From NCBI RefSeq assembly GCF_030268685.1, contig NZ_BSRQ01000021.1, positions 111,198-175,197 of the forward strand: a stretch of DNA of 64,000 nt, read 5' to 3'. Below are positions 1 to 8,438 of this stretch, in pieces. The stretch comes from Microtetraspora sp. NBRC 13810. GTDB taxonomy: Bacteria > Actinomycetota > Actinomycetes > Streptosporangiales > Streptosporangiaceae. Position numbers and translations under genes: made by a program. Each line of letters begins with the position of its first letter. Position 1 is the first letter of the stretch. A model generated the notes under the pieces. It was not told the origin of the DNA. It did not search any database and worked only from the letters and a program-made list of their open reading frames with translations.

Positions 1-1
1 C

Positions 2-1096
2 GAGGTGCAGGCGGCATCCGGATACCTGTTCGCGCGTCCCGCCGACACCGTCCGGGCGGTCGGCGACGCCATCGGCGGCGCATGCTCGGCGCTGTTCCAG
101 GGGGCCGTCTTCAACGGGACGCGCGCGGGCTGGGCGAACCAGATCAAGCCGCTCACCGAGACGCTCACCGTCGCGACCCCGCTCATCGCGGCCGGTCTCG
201 GTGTCTCTGTCGCGTTCCGGGCCGGCATGTTCAACATCGGAGGCCGAGGGCAGATGCTCATCGCGGCCGCCGTCGCCGGCTGGATCAGCTGGTCGTTCCC
301 GATGCCGCACCTGCTGCACATGCTCGTCTGCGTGCTCGGCGCGATGGTCGGCGGCGCGCTCTGGGGCGGCCTCGCGGGTGTGCTCAAGGCCCGGACCGGC
401 GCGCACGAGGTGATCGTCACGATCATGCTCAACTACGTCGCCTTCTACCTGGTGTCGTTCCTGCTGCGGACTCCCGGGGCGCTGCAGGCGCCCGGCTCGG
501 CCAATCCGAAGTCGCCGGCGGCGCTCGACACGGCGGTGATGCCGACGCTGTCGGATCTGCTCGGCGTAGGTTCCTTCCGCCTGCACGCCGGGTTCATCCT
601 GGTGGTCGCGGCCACGATCCTCATCTGGTGGGTGCTGAACCGTTCCGGCGTGGGCTTCCGGTTCCGGGTGGTCGGCGAGAACCCGAATGCGGCCCGGGTC
701 GCCGGGATCGATGTGAAGCGCGTGTACCTGGTCGCGATGATGATGTCCGGCGGGCTCATCGGCCTCGCCGGTGCTTCGCAGGTGCTCGGCACGACGACCA
801 CGGGCTTCGGTTCGGGGATCGACGCGGGCATCGGCTTCGACGCCATCACGATCGCCCTGCTCGGACGCTCGCGTCCGTGGGGCGTCTTCGCCAGCGGCCT
901 CATGTTCGGCGCGCTCAAGACGGGCGGGTACGCGATGCAGGCGGCCCAGGCGGTCCCGATCGACCTCGTCCTCGTCGTGCAGTCCGTGATCGTCCTGCTG
1001 ATCGCGGCGCCGCCCCTCGTACGCGCCGTGTTCCGGCTGCCCGCCCCGGCCGCCACCACCCTGCCGCACCGCGCCCCGAAGGCGGTGAACAGGTGA
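2..1096 (+). CDS. Nucleoside-type ABC transporter permease (5' partial)
   Basis: Inner-membrane permease of the BPD_transp_2 (BmpA/Nup, nucleoside uptake) family. The reading frame is open to the window edge, and the first visible residues (ARPADTVRAVGDAI) align with the stretch that precedes the first conserved helices, so the true start lies upstream; the GTG at 5 is internal. Family features seen: TPLIAAGLGVSVAFRAGMFNIG, GAHEVIVTIMLN and the loop GENPNAARVAGID. About eight hydrophobic segments remain. It overlaps the next permease by the GTGA at 1093-1096, so the two are translationally coupled; an ATPase gene is expected upstream. Confidence 0.9.
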   Translation, partial: EVQAASGYLFARPADTVRAVGDAIGGACSALFQGAVFNGTRAGWANQIKPLTETLTVATPLIAAGLGVSVAFRAGMFNIGGRGQMLIAAAVAGWISWSFPMPHLLHMLVCVLGAMVGGALWGGLAGVLKARTGAHEVIVTIMLNYVAFYLVSFLLRTPGALQAPGSANPKSPAALDTAVMPTLSDLLGVGSFRLHAGFILVVAATILIWWVLNRSGVGFRFRVVGENPNAARVAGIDVKRVYLVAMMMSGGLIGLAGASQVLGTTTTGFGSGIDAGIGFDAITIALLGRSRPWGVFASGLMFGALKTGGYAMQAAQAVPIDLVLVVQSVIVLLIAAPPLVRAVFRLPAPAATTLPHRAPKAVNR

Positions 1097-2379
1097 GCGG
1101 CGTGAGCGACACCGCGACGAAGACCGTCGGCGCCCGAAAGGCCGTGAGCCGCGACCGGAAGGCGCCGATCGTGCTCGACACGTTCGCCGTCATCGCCCTC
1201 GTACTCGGCTTCGCGGTCCCCCGTACCGGAACGAGCACCTTCGGCCTCGCGACGCGAGGCGACCTCGTCGCGCTGCCCCCGCTGGCGGTCCCCACGGGCG
1301 GCACCGTCACCGCGCTCGCCCTCGTGCTCGCCGGGCTCGCGGTCGCGGCCCACGTGTACGTGCTGTTCGGCGCCGCCCGGCGGGTGCCGATCTGGCTCAT
1401 CGCGGGGTTCGCGGTCGTGTTCCTCGTCGCGTTCCTGACCTGGGCGTCGGCGGGACGGACCGTCCCCGTCCCCGGGCTGCTGATCGGCAGCCTCGCGCTC
1501 GGCACCCCGCTGATCTTCGGCGCCCTCGGCGGGGTCATCGGCGAACGCGCGGGCGTCGTGAACGTCGCGATCGAGGGCCAACTGCTGCTCGGTGCGTTCT
1601 CGGCCGCCGTCGTCGGGTCGGTCACCCGTCAACCCGTCCTCGGGCTCGTCGCGGCGATGGCCGCCGGCATCCTCGTCGCTCTCGTGCTTGCCGTTTTCGC
1701 GATCCGGTACATCGTCGACCAGGTCATCGTCGGCGTCGTGTTGAACGTGCTCGTGATCGGGCTGACGGGCTTCCTGTACGCGAAAGTGCTGAAGTCCGAC
1801 GTCGAACTGTTCAACGCGCCCGACCGTTTCCCCGTGCTGCCGATTCCCGGGCTGTCGGCCATCCCGATCATCGGGCCGGTGGTCTTCCGGCAGACGATCA
1901 TCGTGTACCTCATGTACATCGCGGTGTTCGCGGTGTGGTTCGGCCTGTTCAAGACCCGCTGGGGTCTGCGGGTCCGTGCGGTCGGCGAGTACCCGGCCGC
2001 GGCCGACACGGTCGGCATCGACGTCAACCGCACCCGGTTCCGGAACGTCGCCCTGGCCGGCGCGGTCGCCGGCGTCGGCGGCGCCTACTTCACACTTGAC
2101 TCCGTCGGCGCGTTCAACAAGGAGATGACGAACGGCATGGGCTTCATCGCCCTCGCGGCCGTCATCTTCGGCCGATGGCATCCGATCCGGGCCGCGTTCG
2201 CGGCGCTGCTGTTCGGATTCGCCACGAACCTGCAGAGCATGCTGGGCATCATCGGCTCCCCCGTGCCGAGCGAGTTCATGCTCATGCTGCCCTACGCCGT
2301 CACGGTGTTCGCGGTCGCCGGCCTGGCCGGGCGGTCCCGCGCGCCCGCGGCGGCCGGAAAGCCTTACCTCAAGTCCTGA
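1093..2379 (+). CDS. Nucleoside-type ABC transporter permease, second subunit
   Basis: 428 aa. Partner permease of the same BPD_transp_2 family; with the upstream permease it would form the heterodimeric channel for nucleoside import. Conserved pieces: LGTPLIFGALGGVIGERAGVVNV, YIVDQVIVGVVLN and GEYPAAADTVGID, the last being the same loop as in the first permease. Start taken at GTG 1093, overlapping the previous stop; an open frame continues upstream to 82, but only as an out-of-frame shadow of the first permease. The long hydrophilic N-terminus before the first helix is usual in actinobacterial members. Confidence 0.9.
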   Translation: MSGVSDTATKTVGARKAVSRDRKAPIVLDTFAVIALVLGFAVPRTGTSTFGLATRGDLVALPPLAVPTGGTVTALALVLAGLAVAAHVYVLFGAARRVPIWLIAGFAVVFLVAFLTWASAGRTVPVPGLLIGSLALGTPLIFGALGGVIGERAGVVNVAIEGQLLLGAFSAAVVGSVTRQPVLGLVAAMAAGILVALVLAVFAIRYIVDQVIVGVVLNVLVIGLTGFLYAKVLKSDVELFNAPDRFPVLPIPGLSAIPIIGPVVFRQTIIVYLMYIAVFAVWFGLFKTRWGLRVRAVGEYPAAADTVGIDVNRTRFRNVALAGAVAGVGGAYFTLDSVGAFNKEMTNGMGFIALAAVIFGRWHPIRAAFAALLFGFATNLQSMLGIIGSPVPSEFMLMLPYAVTVFAVAGLAGRSRAPAAAGKPYLKS

Positions 2380-2445
2380 GAGTCCTCCACCAAGTGCCGA
2401 GTTCACAGAAACCCCGAGTTCACCGAAACAAGGAGAAGATCACCC

Positions 2446-3372
2446 GTGCCGCAGAGTCTCGTCATCGACACCGACACCGCGTCCGACGACGCCGTCGCCC
2501 TGTTGATGGCCGCGCGCGATCCACGATCGGAGATCCGCGCCGTAACGGTCGTCGCCGGGAACGTGCCCCTCGTGCAGGGCGTCCGTAACGCGAAGGCCAC
2601 CCTCGAACTGGTGGGAGCGTCCGACGTGCCGGTGTGGGCGGGATGCCCCGCTCCGCTCATCCGCGATCTCGGGACCGCGCAGAACGTGCACGGCTCCGAC
2701 GGGATGAGCGGAACGCCGCTGCCCGAGCCGCGGATGGCGACGCAGGACGGCCACGCCGTGCTCGCGCTTCTCGACATCGCCCGTGACGAGCCCGGGCGGC
2801 ATACGCTCGTGACGCTGGGACCGCTGACGAACATCGCGGCCGCCATCACGATCGACCCCGAGTTCCTCACGAGGTTCGAACACACCTACATGATGCTGGG
2901 CACCAGCGACGGCAACGGCAACGTGTCCGCGATCGGCGAGTACAACGCCTGGGCCGACCCCGAGGCGGCGCAGATCGTGCTCCGGGCGCCGGGTGAGAAG
3001 ACCATGGTCGGCTGGGACATCTCCCGCAAGTACGCGGTGATCGATCCGGATGAGGATCGTCGCCTGCGCGACCTCGGGAAACTCGGGCGGTTCGCCGCCG
3101 ACATCAACCGCGACGTGCACGTGTTCGCGGTCGAGGAGACCGGGTTGGCCGGCTATGACCTCCCCGACCCCATCGCCATGGCGATCGCCATCGATCCCGG
3201 CCTGATCGTCGACGCCGAGGACCTCCACCTTCAGGTGGCGACCGACGCGACGACCCGTGGGCACACCTACGCCGACCGTCGCACCCCTCCGCGACCGGTG
3301 AACACCCGCGTCGTGACGCGTGTCGACGGCCAGGTCTTCCTCGACACGCTGCGGGCCGCCCTGACCCTCTGA
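2446..3372 (+). CDS. Nucleoside hydrolase (IU-NH family)
   Basis: 308 aa, full family length. Cleaves the N-glycosidic bond of imported ribonucleosides to base and ribose in the cytosol. The Ca-binding N-terminal motif DTDTASDD is at residues 8-15; LGPLTNIA lies near residue 125 and a DP-containing motif near 240 (LPDPIAMA, where many members have HDP, so the usual His is replaced by Pro; this may change substrate choice). GTG start with an AAGGAGAAG ribosome site just upstream. It lies 66 bp after the two permeases, so uptake and cleavage look co-transcribed, ending at the terminator at 3381. Confidence 0.9.
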   Translation: MPQSLVIDTDTASDDAVALLMAARDPRSEIRAVTVVAGNVPLVQGVRNAKATLELVGASDVPVWAGCPAPLIRDLGTAQNVHGSDGMSGTPLPEPRMATQDGHAVLALLDIARDEPGRHTLVTLGPLTNIAAAITIDPEFLTRFEHTYMMLGTSDGNGNVSAIGEYNAWADPEAAQIVLRAPGEKTMVGWDISRKYAVIDPDEDRRLRDLGKLGRFAADINRDVHVFAVEETGLAGYDLPDPIAMAIAIDPGLIVDAEDLHLQVATDATTRGHTYADRRTPPRPVNTRVVTRVDGQVFLDTLRAALTL

Positions 3373-3380
3373 CGCGGCCC

Positions 3381-3419
3381 GGGGCGGCGCCGGTCAGGTC
3401 CTTCGACCGGCGCCGCCCC
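3381..3419 (+). terminator. Strong intrinsic terminator of the nucleoside operon
   Basis: Perfect 15-bp stem: 3381-3395 pairs with 3405-3419, 9-nt loop. Very GC-rich, with no clear U tract. It starts 8 bp after the hydrolase stop and separates the operon from lacI. Confidence 0.8.
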
Positions 3420-3432
3420 ACGCGGCAGTAGA

Positions 3433-4407
3433 ATGTCGACCATGGTGGTCACGTACGCCGACATCGCCAAGCGGGCGGGCACGTCGACCGCCGTGGTGAG
3501 CTATGTGCTGAACGACGGGCCGCGCAACGTCGCGCCCGCCACCAAGGAGCGCGTGCTCACCGCAGCCTCAGAGCTCGGTTATCGGCAGCACCGGATCGCG
3601 CGAGCCCTGCGTTCCGGCCGGACGGGGCTCGTCGGGGTTCTGACACCCGACGCGACCATTCCCTACTTCGGCGAGCTCACTCGGGCGATCGTGCGGGCCC
3701 TCGGCGACACCGACCGGTTCGCGCTCGTGAGCCACGCCGCGGTGGCCGGCCGATCCGAGCGCCAGGCCATCGAAGCGCTGCTCTCCGCCCAGATCGACGG
3801 GCTACTGATCACGGCATTCTGGCCAGACCAGGAGCTTTCTGTCGAAATCGACGTCCCGGTCGTCTACGTCCACCACAAACCCGAAGGGGTCGAGGGCCTG
3901 CTTGTCGAGAGCGACAATACGCACAGCGTCCAAGAGGCGGTAGGGCACCTCCGAGGCCACGGTCACGGTACGCCGGCATTCTGGGGAGGCCCCGACGACG
4001 TCGGCCCCACCGGCGAGCGGACCCGCGAATGGGCCGCGCTCACCGGCGGCGGCGGATCGCTCTACCGGTCCGGCTACAGCAGCGAGGAAGCGTCCGCCGA
4101 GTTCCGGCGACAGCACCGGCTGGGCACACTGGCGAGGTCGCTGGTGGTCGCCTCCGACGTCCAGGCACTCGGGATCCTGTCCGCCGCCTACCAACTGGGG
4201 GTGCGGATCCCGGACGACCTCGCCGTCATCAGCCTCGACGGCTCCGCGGAGACGGCGTTCACCTCTCCGCCGTTGACGGTCGTGCGGCAGCCGGTGGAGT
4301 CGATGGCCGCCCGGGCGGTCGGTCTGCTGACCGGACATCCCGACGATCGCGAGCCGCTCGGGACCTTGACCATCCGTGCGAGCTGCGGCTGTGACTACGG
4401 GAGCTGA
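3433..4407 (+). CDS. LacI-family transcriptional regulator
   Basis: 324 aa. N-terminal LacI HTH (YADIAKRAGTSTAVVSYVLN, then ASELGYRQHRIARALRSGRTG hinge), followed by a periplasmic-binding-protein-like effector domain. Start could be ATG 3433 or ATG 3442; neither has a strong ribosome site. The gene is preceded by the terminator at 3381-3419, so it has its own promoter, and is convergent with the MFS gene (stop codons overlap by 13 bp). A LacI-type palindrome at 6135-6148 sits in front of the facing operon and is the obvious candidate target; the effector is probably a nucleoside or the hydrolase/MFS substrate (inference). Confidence 0.88.
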   Translation: MSTMVVTYADIAKRAGTSTAVVSYVLNDGPRNVAPATKERVLTAASELGYRQHRIARALRSGRTGLVGVLTPDATIPYFGELTRAIVRALGDTDRFALVSHAAVAGRSERQAIEALLSAQIDGLLITAFWPDQELSVEIDVPVVYVHHKPEGVEGLLVESDNTHSVQEAVGHLRGHGHGTPAFWGGPDDVGPTGERTREWAALTGGGGSLYRSGYSSEEASAEFRRQHRLGTLARSLVVASDVQALGILSAAYQLGVRIPDDLAVISLDGSAETAFTSPPLTVVRQPVESMAARAVGLLTGHPDDREPLGTLTIRASCGCDYGS

Positions 4408-5510
4408 ACGATCCGCGACCGGATGAGGACGGTCAGCGCGGCGAGAGCCGACAGCAGGACGGCGAGCAACAGCCCAACCGTGATCGTCGGGCTTAGCGCG
4501 CCGAGCATCGTCCCGGCACCGATCCCGATGTAGAGCGCAGAGGCGTTGAGGCCGACCGCGATCGCGCCATCCAACCCCGCGGCACGCAGCAGCGACTGCT
4601 GGATGACGGGGCTGATCGACCAGGTGGCCGCACCCCACACACCGAAGAGCAAACCGGCGCTCGCCGCCCAGCCCACCTCGACGTGCGTCAGGGCGACGAA
4701 TCCCAGGAACACCAGGCACAGCACCGTGAGCGTCCCGACAAGCAGGCGTTCCGGGTTCCGGTTCTGGAGCACAAGGCCGACCAGCAGGGTGGCCGCGACG
4801 CCTCCGGCTCCGAAGACAGCCGGCCCGGCCACGTCCGACCCGACGTCGGTCGCGAGCTCGTCCGATCGGCCGAACACCGTGTAGGCCGATGCCATCGAGA
4901 TCGCTGTGAGTAGGAGCCAGAATCCGCAGGTCGCCAGAGTGCCGAGATATCGGGCCGGCTCCGGCCGGTGTGCCCGATCCGTCGTCGCGCCGCGCACCGC
5001 GAACGCCACGAGCACGGCGGCGACGCTGATCAGGGCAGGCGCCATCAGGAGCAGTTGCCAGGGGATTCGGTTGACGAATGCCCTGGCCATGTCGGGCGTG
5101 AATGAGGTCGCCCCCGCCAGGACGGCGAATGCGACCCCCGTCGCCGTGCCCGATCGTCGTGCGGCTCCGGCCGCGGAGAGGAGGACCGGGACGAGCGTCG
5201 CCGCGCCGACGGCGGCGATCGCCCGGGAGGCGACGAAAGCGCCGTGGGTCGATGCCAGCGCGCCGAGCACGCCGGCCACGACGACCAGTGCCGCGCCGAT
5301 CGAGATGACGCCGCGCCACGAGAGCCTGTGGCCGAGGACCGGTGTGAACGGCACGCAGACCGCGTACGCGACCGAGTAGACAACGGTGGCGATGTGGATC
5401 CGGTCGACGTCCGTGCCGAGATCCCGTGCCACCGCGTCGGCCAGCCCCTCCGGGAGGAAGGTGCTCATCCCGGCGGCCGTGATACCGAGAACGACGACGA
5501 CGAACCTCAC
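4395..5510 (-). CDS. MFS transporter
   Basis: 371 aa, about 12 hydrophobic segments with the Major Facilitator layout. Start chosen at GTG 5510, which overlaps the isochorismatase stop (GTGA), so the genes are coupled; the open frame further upstream is antisense-free shadow of the hydrolase. Loop motifs VPFTPVLGHRLSWR and ARRSGTATGVAFAV resemble drug/proton antiporters of the DHA1 type. Likely exports or imports the substrate or product of the adjacent hydrolase. Confidence 0.82.
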   Translation of the reverse strand: MRFVVVVLGITAAGMSTFLPEGLADAVARDLGTDVDRIHIATVVYSVAYAVCVPFTPVLGHRLSWRGVISIGAALVVVAGVLGALASTHGAFVASRAIAAVGAATLVPVLLSAAGAARRSGTATGVAFAVLAGATSFTPDMARAFVNRIPWQLLLMAPALISVAAVLVAFAVRGATTDRAHRPEPARYLGTLATCGFWLLLTAISMASAYTVFGRSDELATDVGSDVAGPAVFGAGGVAATLLVGLVLQNRNPERLLVGTLTVLCLVFLGFVALTHVEVGWAASAGLLFGVWGAATWSISPVIQQSLLRAAGLDGAIAVGLNASALYIGIGAGTMLGALSPTITVGLLLAVLLSALAALTVLIRSRIVQLP

Positions 5511-6124
5511 GCGCCGCCGGCCCGGCACCACCCGGCGGCCACCTGTTCCCGAACCGTCACGTCGCCGATGTTCAGCGCGATCGTGGCCAGCGCCGCGTGG
5601 TGCATGTCCTCCTGGTAGGACGCACAGCAGTCGGCGGGCACCTGAACGTCCCACCCACGCTGGAAGGCGTCGTTCGCCGTGGACGCGACACAGCACTCGG
5701 TGGTGAGCCCTGTCACGGTGACCCGATCGGCTCCGGCCTGTCGCAGCATGGACTCGAGCGGCGTGTCGATGAACGCGCTGTACTTTTCCTTGCGGACCAC
5801 GGTCTCTTCCCCGAACGGCTGGACCCCGTAGAACTCGGCGAGCTCGGTGCCTTCCACGCACGCGTCGAAACCGAACGCGGCAGGCGAACCACGCAGCTTC
5901 CTGTTCGCCTCCCAAGGTGAATCGGGCCGAGTCGTGTTCTGGATCCAGTAGATCGGGACATCCATCGATCGCGCGTCGTCCACGAGCCCGGCGATCTGCC
6001 CGACGGCCGCCTGAACGCGAGCCACGGCTTCCATCGAGACGCCGTGACTCCTCAGAAACTCGGGCCGGGCGAAGTAGTGCTGCACGTCGACGACCAGAAG
6101 AGCTTCGGCACGGGGTCGGGTCAT
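5507..6124 (-). CDS. Isochorismatase-like cysteine hydrolase
   Basis: 205 aa, full family length. The triad of the isochorismatase/nicotinamidase fold is visible: Asp in LLVVDVQHYF (about residue 13), Lys in VVRKEKYSAF and the nucleophile Cys in TGLTTECCVAST, preceded by the cis-peptide region. Cytosolic amidohydrolase acting on an unknown amide; the MFS partner and the LacI-like operator 11 bp upstream suggest an inducible catabolic pair. Nicotinamidase itself is less likely, as the zinc-binding DxHxxxH motif is not seen. Confidence 0.85.
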   Translation of the reverse strand: MTRPRAEALLVVDVQHYFARPEFLRSHGVSMEAVARVQAAVGQIAGLVDDARSMDVPIYWIQNTTRPDSPWEANRKLRGSPAAFGFDACVEGTELAEFYGVQPFGEETVVRKEKYSAFIDTPLESMLRQAGADRVTVTGLTTECCVASTANDAFQRGWDVQVPADCCASYQEDMHHAALATIALNIGDVTVREQVAAGWCRAGGA

Positions 6125-6134
6125 GAGCCGTCTT

Positions 6135-6148
6135 TCTAATCGATTAGA
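6135..6148. promoter_or_regulatory. LacI-type palindromic operator
   Basis: TCTAATCGATTAGA is a 14-bp perfect palindrome with the central CG typical of LacI/PurR-family sites, 11 bp upstream of the isochorismatase start. Probable target of the LacI regulator at 3433 (inference). Confidence 0.65.
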
Positions 6149-6187
6149 TGAGAGACAGTGGGACGGTACCGTCGGCCCAGGGCCTTG

Positions 6188-6322
6188 TCAACGGGGGCGG
6201 ATGTGTCCGATTGCGTTGAACGCCCGCTCGGAGACCCCGATCCGGTAGTACGTCGCCCAGCCCCTGATGATCGGATTGAGCTTACTGATCAGCATGTCGT
6301 GCGGTTCGTACTCCGCGTACAC
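6188..6322 (-). pseudogene. Group II intron reverse transcriptase/maturase fragment
   Basis: About 44 codons reading DMLISKLNPIIRGWATYY and then RIGVSERAFNAIG before a TGA. KLNPIIRGWAxYYR is the signature of the maturase (GIIM) domain near the C-terminus of group II intron proteins. The fragment is cut on both sides: a stop lies just upstream and it ends before the usual HNH/W-rich tail. It is a scrap left by a lost retroelement, directly upstream of merB. Confidence 0.65.
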
Positions 6323-6352
6323 TCACCAGGACCTATCGGAGGAGCAGGGAAG

Positions 6353-7054
6353 ATGAGCGGTTCTGTCGACCCGTCACAGACAGCCCGTACGGAATCGGTC
6401 CGACTCGCGGTCTACTCGCACTTCGCCCGCACCGGCGATGCCCCTACCCCGCAGGACTTGGCCCGCGCACTTGATGCCACTGCGGGCGAAGCACGCCAGG
6501 CACTGGAAACCCTGCACGCGCGCCATGATCTGGTGCTCGACAGCCACAACCGCGACCGGATCGTGATGGCCCATCCGTTCGCCTCGATCCCACTCGGCTT
6601 CTCCGTCATGGGAACGAGCACGCTGTGGTGGGGCGGCTGCGCCTGGGACTCCTTCGCCATCCCCCACCTCGTGGCCACGGAGCAGGACGTTCTGGTCGCC
6701 ACACGCTGCCCGGCCTGCGACACCCCGCACGCATGGGTCGTGGGCCGGGCAGCCCCACCGGAAGGCGAACAGGTGGCCCATTTCCTCACCCCCGCTCACC
6801 GCATCTGGGACGACGTCGTCCACACCTGCGCCAACCAACGCCTCTTCTGCTCAATCGACTGCGTCGACGCCTGGCTGCACGACACGGGACACAAACGCGG
6901 CTACGTCATGGATCTGGCCACCCTGTGGCGCCTGGCCCGCGGCTGGTACGCAGGCCGTATGGAACGGGGATACATCCGCCGCGACCCCGTCTCAGCCGCG
7001 TCCTACTTCACCGAGGTCGGACTGCACGGAGCCTTCTGGGGGCTCTCCGACTGA
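6353..7054 (+). CDS. merB: Alkylmercury lyase family protein (MerB-like)
   Basis: 233 aa. Organomercurial lyase fold: protonolysis of C-Hg bonds in the cytosol. The catalytic residues of characterised MerB appear at the same numbers: Cys96 and Asp99 in GGCAWDS, and Cys159 in HTCANQ; further cysteines at 166 and 170. The N-terminal winged-helix part (residues 15-75) is present. Start ATG 6353 has a GGAGGAG ribosome site at 6338-6344. No merA, merR or merT is seen nearby, so it is an orphan and could serve another substrate. The symbol rests on family, not proven function. Confidence 0.75.
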   Translation: MSGSVDPSQTARTESVRLAVYSHFARTGDAPTPQDLARALDATAGEARQALETLHARHDLVLDSHNRDRIVMAHPFASIPLGFSVMGTSTLWWGGCAWDSFAIPHLVATEQDVLVATRCPACDTPHAWVVGRAAPPEGEQVAHFLTPAHRIWDDVVHTCANQRLFCSIDCVDAWLHDTGHKRGYVMDLATLWRLARGWYAGRMERGYIRRDPVSAASYFTEVGLHGAFWGLSD

Positions 7055-7073
7055 ACCCACAGCTCTGAGGCCA

Positions 7074-7232
7074 CTACGACACAACTTCCGACGGCGGGCC
7101 GACCAAGGAACGGCAGCCGGAGTATTCCGCGGCCACCTCCTCCATCCGCCGGAAGACGTACCAGCAAGGGGCGACCTCGAACGGCGTAGCTTTCGGTGGA
7201 TAAGCGACCACTTCGGAGCGGATGACCGCCAC
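7074..7232 (-). CDS. Small hypothetical ORF
   Basis: 52 codons from GTG 7232, with high GC3 codon use (EVVAYPPKATPFEVAPCWYV, then FRRMEEVAAEYSG). No domain recognised. It lies in the 260-bp space between merB and the ankyrin-like gene, antisense to both. It may be a remnant; low confidence. Confidence 0.25.
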   Translation of the reverse strand: MAVIRSEVVAYPPKATPFEVAPCWYVFRRMEEVAAEYSGCRSLVGPPSEVVS

Positions 7233-7315
7233 CCACCCGACGGCACGCCTGAAACGAGCCGTAGTGGAGCAGGGCATCGTGGCAGCGCGCGAAAGGCGTC
7301 GGATCAAGTCTCGAG

Positions 7316-8116
7316 GTGGTGGCCGAGTTGGCCCGCCGTGTGGACGACGTCGACGCGGAGTTCGACGACCGGACCGCCCTGTGGGTGGCTGTCTGCGCCC
7401 ACCGCCCGGACAACGCCCGCGTCCTGGCCGCCGCCGGAGCGGACCCGTGGCGGCCGATGATGGCCGGCTGGTCTCCTGGGCGGCTCGCCCTCGCCGGTCC
7501 GGCGCCTGACCTGTTCCCGATCCCGGCGGGGCACCCCGGCCTGACCTCCGCCGAGGCCGCGACGGTCGCGGAGGCGCGACGGCTGATCGCCGCGCTGGAG
7601 GAGGCCGGCGAAGACTACATGGGTGTGGCGTGCGTGGCGGGTGTCACGGCGGCCGAGGCCGCCCGGCGGCTGGCGGCCCGGCCGGCCGACGGCGCCGACG
7701 TCGAGGCGGTCCTGGCTGATCCGTGGGCCGACCCCGACGGCAATCTGGGGATCGTCGGCGTCACCGACGTTCCCGGCGGCTGCGTCGTCATCCAGCCATG
7801 GGGATACGCCCCCTCCACCCCCGAGGTGATGCTGCCGCTGTCGGTGGAGGCGGTCTGCTACAGCGTGTTCGCCAATCCCAAGAGCGGCGGCCAGGGGGCC
7901 GTGAGCCGGGATGGAGTGATGGAGGACTCGGACACATCTCCCGGCGGCGGCGCCCCCGGTGGGCACCTGCCGGCCGAGGAGATTCTCGTCGAGTACCTCT
8001 ACCAGGGCGAGGCCGTGCCCTACTGCTGCGCCGCGGCGGGACTGCGACTGCCCGACGCGCGGGCCGTCGCCGGCCCGCCGGATCTGTGGTTGCGGCTGCC
8101 CGAAGGAGATCGCTGA
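7316..8116 (+). CDS. Ankyrin-repeat-like protein, N-terminus uncertain
   Basis: 266 aa from GTG 7316. The segment DRTALWVAVCAHRPDNARVL with following AAAGADPWRP has the ankyrin-repeat pattern (TALxxAV...VLxxxGADP); the rest is acidic, without membrane segments. There is no good ribosome site and the protein starts in the middle of what would be a repeat, so the 5' end may be lost or frameshifted. Cytosolic protein-binding role is the most that can be inferred. Confidence 0.55.
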   Translation: MVAELARRVDDVDAEFDDRTALWVAVCAHRPDNARVLAAAGADPWRPMMAGWSPGRLALAGPAPDLFPIPAGHPGLTSAEAATVAEARRLIAALEEAGEDYMGVACVAGVTAAEAARRLAARPADGADVEAVLADPWADPDGNLGIVGVTDVPGGCVVIQPWGYAPSTPEVMLPLSVEAVCYSVFANPKSGGQGAVSRDGVMEDSDTSPGGGAPGGHLPAEEILVEYLYQGEAVPYCCAAAGLRLPDARAVAGPPDLWLRLPEGDR

Positions 8117-8429
8117 GGCTGTACGGCCAAGCCGTGCCCGAGGCCGTACGGCGGGCGAGGCGCGCGGGTCTCGGCAGAGGCGCGGACCTGTATGCGGCGG
8201 ATGGGCGCATGAGACGGTGAGGAAAAGACCGGAGGCCGGCTTTGACGACCCGCTTCGAGTCGCCGCTTTCGAGATACGTCACGTCCGCGCGTGCGGTTGA
8301 CGCTCTGTCGCGAGATGTGCACGCGGGGATTCTGTTCAGCCCCTGTGGGCGACTGCCAAAGTATGGCAGACGAACCCATCGAGGCCGACGCGCGGATTCC
8401 GCGTCGGCTGCCTATCGCACATCGGGCAG
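8117..8429. other. Intergenic region before the AraC gene
   Basis: 313 bp without a supported gene. An open plus frame continues for about 100 bp past the ankyrin-like stop but is not recognisable. The last 120 bp presumably hold the araC promoter. Confidence 0.4.
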
Positions 8430-8438
8430 GTGACCTTC

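Noticed and set aside
82..1092. Long plus-strand open frame upstream of the second permease
   Set aside because: Arg/Gly/Asp-rich translation typical of a shadow; the first permease covers this stretch in another frame with clear family motifs.
445..2406. 653-codon minus-strand open frame
   Set aside because: Antisense shadow of the two permeases; composition (Glu/Arg/Gly/Asp) is that of reversed GC-rich coding sequence.
5511..5915. Upstream extension of the MFS frame
   Set aside because: Fully inside the isochorismatase gene; the GTGA overlap at 5508-5510 gives a natural start.
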